Position numbers and translations under genes: made by a program. Of a stretch of DNA of 5,723 nucleotides, positions 1-5,026 are shown in pieces. Source of the DNA: Sphingomonas bacterium (lineage in GTDB: Bacteria > Pseudomonadota > Alphaproteobacteria > Sphingomonadales > Sphingomonadaceae); contig NZ_CAHJWX010000158.1 of NCBI RefSeq assembly GCF_903643065.1, forward strand, positions 1-5,723. The letters run 5' to 3'. The notes below the pieces were generated by a model. The model had not been told where the DNA came from, searched no databases, and was given only the letters and a program-made list of their open reading frames with translations. Numbering within the stretch: the stretch's first letter is position 1; every line of letters starts with the position of its first letter.

Positions 1-77
1 CCAGAATGGCGGCGTAAACCAACGGGGTTATAGCTTAGCTCAGCCGCCAAACTGTCCAAGAAGGCGGGACCACCTCA
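1..77. mobile_element. Probable end of an IS3-family insertion sequence (partial)
   Basis: Read on the minus strand, 77 down to 53 begins TGAGGTGGTCCC and ends TTGGACA. This fits the general layout of IS3-family terminal inverted repeats: TGA at the tip, a CCC run, and TGGACA about 20 bases inside. If this is the right end, the plus frame from position 1 (PEWRRKPTGL, stop at 31-33) could be the tail of the transposase; the next frame is also open from the edge, so the frame is not decided. It could equally be the left end of an element pointing the other way. No second copy of the repeat was seen in the window, so the rest lies to the left or is lost. The assignment rests on remembered family patterns. 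Confidence 0.45.
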
Positions 78-496
78 CCTCATATCGATTCCCTGGCGAA
101 GTAGGGCAGTCTAATCGGCTGCCCGATGGGTTGCCAGCAGCTCGGCGCGACGCGCGGTCGGACACGGTTGATCGTCGGCGGGTCATAATCGGCGCCTCGA
201 GTCCCGCTTCTCAACGCCAGTCGGGATGGCCTCGCCCATCTCAATCGTCATGCTTGAGCTGACACATCAACGCTGCTGCTTCAAGCTTAGCGGGCAGCTA
301 CCGGCGCATGACATGTCTCCTAGTAGACTGAGTAGCTGGAAGAAGGCTTCTAGAGCTTTCAACTGGTGCGACAGTATCACGGCTACACGCCTTGCCAACT
401 TAAGCGACTTTTAACCATTCGCGTCAGCTATTAAGTTGCAGTGGCCTTGTAAGTTGCCGACGCGGAGACACAGGATTCCCGCTTCGGGGTGCGGAC
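78..496. other. Stretch without a convincing gene
   Basis: This 419-base stretch lies between the putative IS end and the 483-aa gene. No long open frame is present on either strand. One plus-strand ORF of 62 codons (226-414) has no clear ribosome binding site, a composition rich in Ser, Cys and Arg, and no recognisable motif, so I do not call it. The part from about 390 to 440 is comparatively AT-rich and includes TATTAA at 429-434, which could be a -10 element for the downstream gene, but no good -35 lies 16-18 bases before it. No tRNA, CRISPR repeat or clear terminator was seen. It may be decayed sequence or an upstream regulatory region. Confidence 0.5.
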
Positions 497-1948
497 TTGG
501 ACCAGTATTTCAGCCAGCACGTCACGGCGCCAGCAAGCCTGGACGACTTGGAAGCACACATCTTGGCGGAAATCGAGACGGTTCAAGCGTCGCACGTTTC
601 TCGCTTACAACGACGATCGATGTTGTTAAGCGGAACCTGTTCGCCCGCCTGCTCGGCCGATCTGGGCTTGGTGCGGGATGTTCCGACGATGCCGCCAGGC
701 CAAAGGTCGTTCGAGACCATCCTGCGCCGACTAGAGCAGCTGATCATGCCGGACCAATATGCCGCTGCTCGCGAGGCTTACATTTCCGAACTGAATCTTG
801 ATGATCTGAACGACACGGTTGAACAGTTGCAGAAACTCAATGCGTCACTGCCTGAAGCAGTGACGGCGCTTCTCGAGCTTCGGATTGGCCGTGCTTATGA
901 ATTGATAGTGGCGGATCCAGCTTGGCGGCAGCGGCGGATCGACGTTCGCTCACTGCTGGTCGCCATGAGCAAGATCCGCGTGGCCTACTGGCTCCGAACT
1001 TTGGCGATGGGCTGCGCGGCGTGGCTTCATCGGCCGTTCGGTTGGGACCCGTTGGATAACGCCGATCGTCCTGGCATAGTTCGCTATGGGCCTGTTTATA
1101 AACGCGTGCACCTCGAAAAACGTCGCCTCCAGGCCGTCGTTCAATCGTTCGAGTCCAGAGCGCAGGATATTCCTTGGTCAGAGGTCATCAAGCAGCCACC
1201 CGTCGGCTGGATGGACTGCAGTGCTGACGCAGGATCGGATTGGGAAACGATCGCCCACCGCGCCGTAGTGCAGCTTCATCTATGGCACCGCGCCCATGGC
1301 GATGACCTTGAGGCGGTCGTTACAAGTAAAGTGAAAATGATCGCCAACTGGCTGGAAGACTCCTCCAATAAGCTGGCTGAAAAGGCGCCCACATCTAAAA
1401 CTTGGAACGTCAGGGTCGCAAACCTGAGCGGCGCGTCAACGTTGGTAGTTCTCTATCATGCCGCGCGCTACGCCATCGCCTGGACCAACGAGGGTGGCAC
1501 TAATCGAAGGGACAGGTCCCCTTCGGGCGACGGGAGTGGCATCGACGAACTGATTGATTGGCGGATGACCTCCAAGTTGATGGACGACTACCCACTTCCC
1601 AAGCTGGAAAAGGACCGCGGGGTAGCGGTTGGACGCACCTTTACCCTGCTGCGCTACGCCATTGTTGACGATGAGAACATGCTTAGTGGTCGTTTTCAGA
1701 AGGCGACGCTGGCAGACGGAAGTGTCACTCACATCAGATCGCAAGCGGACGCCGAGAAAACACATGGCCGCAGACACACTTTCGACGAACTCTGGGGCGC
1801 ACTCCCTGGCGCTGCATCGATCCCAAATGAGATCAGTCGCGCAGCGAACGTTCGCAAGGTGAAGTCACCGGCCGACATGGAACCGCCGATGGCACTGGCC
1901 ATGGACCGCGTTCTTGACGACTTCATGGCCGGTGTAACAGCCAGCTGA
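497..1948 (+). CDS. Hypothetical protein, 483 aa, function unknown
   Basis: I do not recognise this protein. It is probably soluble: no signal peptide or convincing membrane segment is visible. Residues 71-135 look helical and charged, with a run around 97-120 rich in Leu, Asp and Gln. The middle (150-290) has many Trp and aromatic residues, and residues 331-350 form a Gly/Arg/Ser/Asp linker. The start is a TTG at 497 with GGGG at 486-489 as a weak ribosome binding site. No ATG, GTG or TTG occurs in frame between the upstream stop at 401-403 and 497. The next ATG, at 620, lacks a binding site and would remove 41 plausible residues. Base composition is clearly less GC-rich than the genes to the right, which suggests separate acquisition. 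Cargo of the mobile element is an inference from position only. The frame is real with good confidence because it is long and the composition is protein-like. Confidence 0.75.
   Translation: MDQYFSQHVTAPASLDDLEAHILAEIETVQASHVSRLQRRSMLLSGTCSPACSADLGLVRDVPTMPPGQRSFETILRRLEQLIMPDQYAAAREAYISELNLDDLNDTVEQLQKLNASLPEAVTALLELRIGRAYELIVADPAWRQRRIDVRSLLVAMSKIRVAYWLRTLAMGCAAWLHRPFGWDPLDNADRPGIVRYGPVYKRVHLEKRRLQAVVQSFESRAQDIPWSEVIKQPPVGWMDCSADAGSDWETIAHRAVVQLHLWHRAHGDDLEAVVTSKVKMIANWLEDSSNKLAEKAPTSKTWNVRVANLSGASTLVVLYHAARYAIAWTNEGGTNRRDRSPSGDGSGIDELIDWRMTSKLMDDYPLPKLEKDRGVAVGRTFTLLRYAIVDDENMLSGRFQKATLADGSVTHIRSQADAEKTHGRRHTFDELWGALPGAASIPNEISRAANVRKVKSPADMEPPMALAMDRVLDDFMAGVTAS
843..865. repeat. Perfect 9-bp inverted repeat inside the 483-aa gene
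   Basis: CGTCACTGC at 843-851 is followed by the five-base spacer ctgaa and the exact reverse complement GCAGTGACG at 857-865. It could form a stem-loop in the mRNA or be a binding site for a dimeric protein. It lies well inside the coding region, with no U tract, so it is not a terminator. It may be chance. Confidence 0.5.
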
Positions 1949-1974
1949 GTTCAGCTAAGTCCCCACGATTGGGG
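1943..1974. repeat. Two small inverted repeats at the end of the 483-aa gene
   Basis: AGCTGA (1943-1948, containing the TGA stop) is mirrored by TCAGCT (1951-1956) across two bases. CCCCA (1961-1965) is mirrored by TGGGG (1970-1974) across four bases. Neither is followed by a run of T, so I cannot call a rho-independent terminator. They could slow transcription or bind a regulator in the 69-base gap before the next gene, but both are short. Confidence 0.3.
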
Positions 1975-2000
1975 TAGCCCACATAAGCGTGCGCCGCCGC

Positions 2001-2017
2001 GCGGGCATCTTGCCCGC
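2001..2017 (+). promoter_or_regulatory. Hairpin abutting the start codon of the 221-aa gene
   Basis: GCGGGCA (2001-2007), loop tct, TGCCCGC (2011-2017) is a perfect 7-bp stem ending one base before the ATG at 2018. In mRNA this would occupy the place where a ribosome binding site belongs, and no separate Shine-Dalgarno sequence is visible. It could limit translation of the first gene in the chain, and through coupling the genes after it. It could also be a DNA-level operator. The function is inferred; the repeat itself is certain. Confidence 0.5.
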
Positions 2018-2683
2018 ATGATCAAAACGCACACCATCGCCGACCAGCTCCGCACGCAGGCAAGTCTCCTGTACGCGTTCGCCTTGCAAGCCGATCCGGT
2101 CCTGGAGCACCGGGCCGCCGAACTCGAGAAACTCATTCACGACGCTCAGGCGCGCGAGCACCGCCGGGCGGCGTTCAATGCGCGGGATGCGAGCTGCTAT
2201 CGCCTGGGCTCGGCATTCGAGCCGACCGGCGGGCTCGACCTCGACCCGGTCGCGGTCGCTGGCCTGATGGCGCTCGGCGCGACCGGGCTCCTGCTGCTGG
2301 TCCGCGTGGCGCTCGCGTCGCCCGACGCCAGCCTCGCCGAGCATCTCCGCGCCTTGTTCCGCTCGCGCGCCGGACGCGCCATTCGAGCCTGGGGCGTGTG
2401 GTCGCGCTGGCATTGGCTGCGCGCACTTTACTTGCACCAGACCGAGGTCTTCCTGAACTCGCCTTCCGGACGAGACCCGAAAGCGCGGTGGCGCGCCAAA
2501 CCGCCGACCGCGGAACAGACCTACCTGGTCACCCAGATTTCGTTGGATCTGCAGCTTCAGCCCCGCAGCTTCGCGACCCGGGGTGAGGCGTTCGACTGGA
2601 TCCAGGCGGCCGGTGGGAACCCGCGGTTCCGGACCGAGGCCGGCAAACCCGACCTCTCCGAGGTTGCGGAGCTGCTCGCGTGA
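2018..2683 (+). CDS. Hypothetical protein, 221 aa, first gene of the recombinase operon
   Basis: I cannot assign a family. Residues 5-55 are predicted by eye as charged helix. Residues 78-100 form a hydrophobic stretch rich in Ala, Leu and Val that could be a buried helix or a single membrane segment. Residues 162-203 form a distinct C-terminal module with the pattern PTAEQ..L..Q, then TRGEAFDWI..AGGNPRF, which looks like a small helical unit of the kind seen in mobile-element hypotheticals. ATG 2018 is the only usable start: no ATG, GTG or TTG occurs in frame back to the previous stop at 1946-1948. Its TGA stop overlaps the GTG start of the next gene, so the two are probably translationally coupled. 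A long minus-strand ORF covers the same DNA, but it is Arg-rich and motif-free, so I take the plus strand as real. Confidence 0.75.
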   Translation: MIKTHTIADQLRTQASLLYAFALQADPVLEHRAAELEKLIHDAQAREHRRAAFNARDASCYRLGSAFEPTGGLDLDPVAVAGLMALGATGLLLLVRVALASPDASLAEHLRALFRSRAGRAIRAWGVWSRWHWLRALYLHQTEVFLNSPSGRDPKARWRAKPPTAEQTYLVTQISLDLQLQPRSFATRGEAFDWIQAAGGNPRFRTEAGKPDLSEVAELLA

Positions 2684-2955
2684 CCCCGCTCGACCGCTTC
2701 GCAGCAGATCTCGCCAAACTGGCGCGTTCGGCGGCGCGGCTGAAGACGCTCGAGCGCCGTCATCGCGTTCTGGAAACTGGTTTCGCGCGGCTCGAAAAGG
2801 AGGCGGCGCGCGAGCATTTTCTCGGCCGGGCTGCGCCCGCATACATAGGCCGGCTCGCGCGCCTCGACCGTTGGATGACCCGCGGCGAAGCCGAGGCGCT
2901 CGCCCTGATCGGAATCGTGGTGCCGCTGCTCGCGACGGGTCCGGCCCGTGGCTAG
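2680..2955 (+). CDS. Small hypothetical protein, 91 aa, predicted coiled coil
   Basis: Function unknown. The GTG start at 2680 shares the bases GTGA with the TGA stop of the preceding gene, and GGAG at 2668-2671 lies eight bases upstream as a ribosome binding site. Residues 4-50 are highly charged and helical, with Leu, Ala and Phe spaced about every three to four residues, suggesting a short coiled coil (LAKLARSAARLKTLERRH and onward). Residues 65-75 contain WMTRGEAEALAL, followed by a hydrophobic stretch (76-85) and a Gly/Pro end. The reading frame ends at a TAG eight bases into the next gene. Position in the chain suggests co-expression with the serine recombinase. A partner or accessory role in recombination is possible but not shown by the sequence. 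Confidence 0.68.
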   Translation: MTPLDRFAADLAKLARSAARLKTLERRHRVLETGFARLEKEAAREHFLGRAAPAYIGRLARLDRWMTRGEAEALALIGIVVPLLATGPARG

Positions 2956-3136
2956 CCTGCCCCGTGAAAGCGAGCTCGCTGCAGCGGAACCGATGGCGGG
3001 CCGAACGACGCATTCGTCCACCCGACAGGTCAGGACTGACCTGCCGTGGCAGATCGCACCGCTGGCCGACGAAGCCGACCTGGTTCACCAACATCTGAAA
3101 GGTGTTTTGGCGGACCTGTTCGGCGAAACGATATGA
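2948..3136 (+). CDS. Small hypothetical protein, 62 aa
   Basis: Function unknown. The GTG start at 2948 overlaps the end of the preceding gene by eight bases; an in-frame ATG at 2993 would give a shorter product of 47 residues, with only a weak purine stretch before it. The N-terminal half is polar and probably flexible. Residues 33-62 look folded, with LPWQIAPLADEADLVHQHL followed by an amphipathic helix ending FGETI. The stop TGA (3134-3136) overlaps the ATG of the following 28-codon ORF as ATGA. The gene contains an 18-base palindrome at 3026-3043. It is short and unrecognised, so the call leans on the overlap pattern and on the protein-like second half. Confidence 0.58.
   Translation: MASLPRESELAAAEPMAGRTTHSSTRQVRTDLPWQIAPLADEADLVHQHLKGVLADLFGETI
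3026..3043. repeat. 18-base palindrome, candidate protein binding site
   Basis: CAGGTCAG (3026-3033), two bases GA, then CTGACCTG (3036-3043) form a perfect 8-bp inverted repeat. The loop is too short for a stable hairpin at full length, so a DNA site for a dimeric protein is the better reading. It lies 173 bases before the recombinase start and inside the 62-aa gene. An operator or accessory recombination site is an inference. Confidence 0.45.
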
Positions 3137-3219
3137 CGGACGGCTCACGCTGGAACCCGAGCGTTGGTCCAGCGCTCACCAAGTGGCCGTCGTGGACAGG
3201 CCTGGAGGAGGAACGATGA
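3133..3219 (+). CDS. Candidate 28-aa small protein fitted between its neighbours
   Basis: An ORF of 28 codons starts at ATG 3133, whose ATGA also contains the TGA stop of the 62-aa gene. It ends at TGA 3217-3219, which lies inside the ATGA of the recombinase start at 3216. It therefore fills the gap exactly with a four-base overlap at each end. The product begins MTDGSRWNPSV, has three Trp residues (7, 18, 21) and Pro at 9, 13 and 19, and ends GLEEER. The acidic Glu codons of the end double as the GGAGGAGGAA ribosome binding site of the recombinase. It may be a real micro-protein or a leader whose translation couples the recombinase to upstream genes. Its own ribosome binding site is weak, as expected for a coupled start. 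Confidence 0.5.
   Translation: MTDGSRWNPSVGPALTKWPSWTGLEEER
3204..3213 (+). promoter_or_regulatory. Strong ribosome binding site of the serine recombinase
   Basis: GGAGGAGGAA ends two bases before ATG 3216, with the GGAGG core at 3204-3208 spaced seven bases from the start. It fixes the recombinase start at 3216 rather than at upstream in-frame codons and is the best ribosome binding site in the window. Confidence 0.85.
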
Positions 3220-4838
3220 AAGGCAAGCTCCGCGCCTATGGCTATGTGCGCGTCAGCGTCGATGAGGAGGCTGGCAACAACGCGAGCATTGCCGCACAGG
3301 CCGCCGCAATCCGCGACTATGCCGAGCGCGAAGGTCTGGAGCTGGTCGAGGTGTTCGAAGATCTCGATGTCTCGGGCCGCAAGCTCTCTCGCAAGCAGTT
3401 CGACCGCATGATGGGCATGGCGACCTCGCCCGAGCGGCCGGTGCAGGTAATCCTGGTCTATGCGCTATCCCGGTTCGCGCGCCGCCTGCTGACCCAGGTC
3501 ACGAGCGAACACCGACTGGCCGAGGCGCAGGTCCATCTCGTGTCGCTGACCGAGAACTTCGCGCAGGATGCAACCGGCAGGATGATGCGCAGCGTCGTCG
3601 CGATCATGAACGAGAAGTATGCGGCTGACGCTTCCCTGTTTACCCGGCGGGACCGCCGCGGCAATGCGCGTAAAGGATACTTCAACGGTGGCCCGGTGCC
3701 GTTCGGCTACGAGGCGCGCACCGTTGCGGTTGACGGCAAGAAGGAGCGCCGCAAGCTGTTCCTGGTCGAAGAGGAGGCTGCGGTAGTGCGGCTCATCTTC
3801 GATCTCGCGCTACGCGGGCTCGACGGTCAGCCGATGGGAACACGTAAAATCGCCGAGCACCTCAACGCGAACGGCTACTCGTTGCGCGGGCGCCCGTTCC
3901 ACAACAGTAACGTCGATGGTATCCTCACTCGCGATCACTATGCGGGCGCCTATCTGGATCGCACCGCTGACGACCAGGGCGTAACACCTTCCGAGCAGGA
4001 CGCAATCACGGTGCCATGCCCCCAGATCATCGCGCCCGAGTTGATCGCCCAGGTCGCCGCCCGACGCGCAAAGGCTGCACCGCGGGTCACCCCCCCGCGG
4101 GTTACCAACTCGCCGGTGCTGCTCACCGGACTAGCGCACTGCGGCAGCGACGGGTGCCGATCTGGGCTGACTATCCGCACTGGCAAGGGAGGCCAGTACG
4201 GCTACTACACCTGCAACGCCAAGGCGACCGCAGGCGCGGCGCGCTGCGATGGCAAGCCGATCCGCCAGGACGCGCTCGATGCCATCGTGCTCGATACGCT
4301 GCTGGAGCGGGTGCTCGAGCCCGAGCGGCTGAAGCTGCTGCTCGCTCAGGTGCTGGAGCGTTCTGACGCGGCCGACCAGCGCCGCCGGTCGGACCTCGAC
4401 CGGGTCCGGCGCGAGAAGGTCACCGCCGAGACCCGGCTTGGCCGCCTCTACGGGCTGATCGAGGAAGGGCTCGCCAGCGCACGGGACTCGCTGTTCGCCG
4501 AGCGGTTGGCCGAGCACCGGAACGCGATCGCCCGGCTCGGGGCGAGCGAGCGCAGCCTCTCGGGGCAGCTCGCTGCCGGGAAGCGCCGGATCGACGAGGC
4601 GACGGTGGAGCGGTTCGGCACCATGCTTCGCGACCGGCTCACTATCGGCGATGCCGCGCTGCGCCGGAACTATGTGCGCCTGTTCGTGTCCGACATCACC
4701 GTCTCAAACGCGGAGATCACCATCGCGGGCACCCGTGCCGCCCTTGAGGCGGCGGTCTCGCACGGCGAGCGCCCCGGCACACCAACGGTGCCCAGTTTTG
4801 ACCGGGAGTGGTGCCGCCTACAGGACTCGAACCTGTGA
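3216..4838 (+). CDS. Large serine recombinase (site-specific integrase), 540 aa
   Basis: This enzyme would cut and rejoin DNA at attachment sites through a serine-phosphodiester intermediate, integrating or excising the element. The N-terminal resolvase domain spans about 6-150: YVRVS gives catalytic Ser14 with Arg12, DLDVSGR sits at 50-56, and LSRFARR supplies the active-site arginines near 86-90. A Recombinase domain follows from about 153 to 290 (NGGPVPFGYE onward). A zinc-ribbon domain has Cys309, Cys314, Cys333 and Cys344. A coiled coil occupies roughly 385-455. PRVTPPRVT at 289-297 is a duplicated linker. The length is normal for the family. The start at 3216 is set by GGAGGAGGAA and by overlap with the preceding ORF. 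The last nine residues (WCRLQDSNL) and the stop are encoded by antisense tRNA-Thr sequence, so the C-terminus was probably rewritten at integration. All catalytic residues I can check are present, so it looks functional. Confidence 0.95.
   Translation: MKGKLRAYGYVRVSVDEEAGNNASIAAQAAAIRDYAEREGLELVEVFEDLDVSGRKLSRKQFDRMMGMATSPERPVQVILVYALSRFARRLLTQVTSEHRLAEAQVHLVSLTENFAQDATGRMMRSVVAIMNEKYAADASLFTRRDRRGNARKGYFNGGPVPFGYEARTVAVDGKKERRKLFLVEEEAAVVRLIFDLALRGLDGQPMGTRKIAEHLNANGYSLRGRPFHNSNVDGILTRDHYAGAYLDRTADDQGVTPSEQDAITVPCPQIIAPELIAQVAARRAKAAPRVTPPRVTNSPVLLTGLAHCGSDGCRSGLTIRTGKGGQYGYYTCNAKATAGAARCDGKPIRQDALDAIVLDTLLERVLEPERLKLLLAQVLERSDAADQRRRSDLDRVRREKVTAETRLGRLYGLIEEGLASARDSLFAERLAEHRNAIARLGASERSLSGQLAAGKRRIDEATVERFGTMLRDRLTIGDAALRRNYVRLFVSDITVSNAEITIAGTRAALEAAVSHGERPGTPTVPSFDREWCRLQDSNL
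4791..4806 (-). other. Weak stem-loop just downstream of the tRNA
   Basis: On the minus strand CCCGGT, loop CAAA, ACTGGG can form six pairs, one of them G-U, starting two bases after the tRNA CCA end. On the plus strand the same position would be an A-C mismatch, so the fold favours the tRNA transcript. There is no U tract, so it is a possible 3' trailer hairpin rather than a proven terminator. Confidence 0.25.
4809..4838. other. Likely attachment-site region at the tRNA-Thr 3' end
   Basis: The recombinase reading frame continues 30 bases into the tRNA gene, covering the CCA, the acceptor 3' strand and most of the T arm. Integration into a tRNA 3' end normally leaves the tRNA whole and duplicates its 3' part at the far side of the element. 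No copy of this sequence was found elsewhere in the window, so the other attachment site should lie left of position 1 if it still exists. The exact crossover bases cannot be fixed from one junction. Confidence 0.6.
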
Positions 4839-4884
4839 CCCCCGCATTACGAATGCGATGCTCTACCAGCTGAGCTAAGGCGGC
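4809..4884 (-). tRNA. tRNA-Thr (anticodon CGT)
   Basis: Read on the minus strand this is a complete 76-base tRNA. GCCGCCT pairs with AGGCGGC in the acceptor stem. The D arm is GCTC/GAGC. The anticodon stem is TCGCA/TGCGG, with one T-G pair, around the loop TTCGTAA. The T arm is ACAGG/CCTGT around TTCGAGT. The ACCA end is encoded (CCA complement at 4809-4811). The anticodon CGT is complementary to plus-strand bases 4849-4851 and reads the threonine codon ACG. All stems are intact, so the gene remains functional despite the adjoining recombinase, whose frame overlaps its 3' 30 bases in antisense. Confidence 0.97.
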
Positions 4885-4913
4885 GCGGTCCGTTGGACCT
4901 GCTGGACGAGACC

Positions 4914-4942
4914 TACCTAGCCCGGCCGCCCGGGCGTGGCAA
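4914..4942 (-). promoter_or_regulatory. Probable promoter of tRNA-Thr
   Basis: On the minus strand TTGCCA (4942-4937) and TAGGTA (4919-4914) are separated by 17 bases and lie about 30 bases before the tRNA 5' end. The -35 matches the consensus in four of six bases; the -10 is weaker. The spacer is almost pure G and C and contains the inverted repeat GCCCGG/CCGGGC (4920-4925 and 4930-4935). Confidence 0.5.
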
Positions 4943-5026
4943 GCGGCGACGATTTACGGAGCGTTTACTACGGCCGGTGCATGGCTCGTCCTGGCGAGTG
5001 GCGAAGGATGGCGGACCGTGGGAGCG

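Noticed and set aside
30..48. An 11-base match (CTTAGCTCAGC) to the 5' part of tRNA-Thr, considered as a left attachment site
   Set aside because: It matches the D-arm side rather than the 3' end, lies in the opposite orientation to that expected for the second attachment site, and is short enough to be chance.
226..414. Plus-strand ORF of 62 codons
   Set aside because: No ribosome binding site, no recognisable motif and an unusual composition; its length is within chance for this DNA.
436..801. Plus-strand ORF of 121 codons overlapping the start of the 483-aa gene
   Set aside because: Overlaps a much longer frame, is rich in Arg and Gly, and has no supported start; most likely a shadow.
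1946..2018. The 483-aa and 221-aa genes are in the same frame with a single TGA between them, considered as readthrough or selenocysteine
   Set aside because: The 23 codons between are upstream of a good ATG, the base composition changes at the gap, and there is no selenocysteine-type hairpin or family reason for readthrough.
1955..3148. Minus-strand ORF of 397 codons opposite the small-gene chain
   Set aside because: It is very rich in Arg, Gly and Ala with no motif, typical of an antisense frame in GC-rich DNA. The plus strand has overlapping genes with plausible proteins over the same bases.
4079..4106. Short direct repeat CCGCGGGT in the recombinase gene
   Set aside because: It encodes the duplicated PRVT linker between two domains and is explained as a small in-frame duplication.
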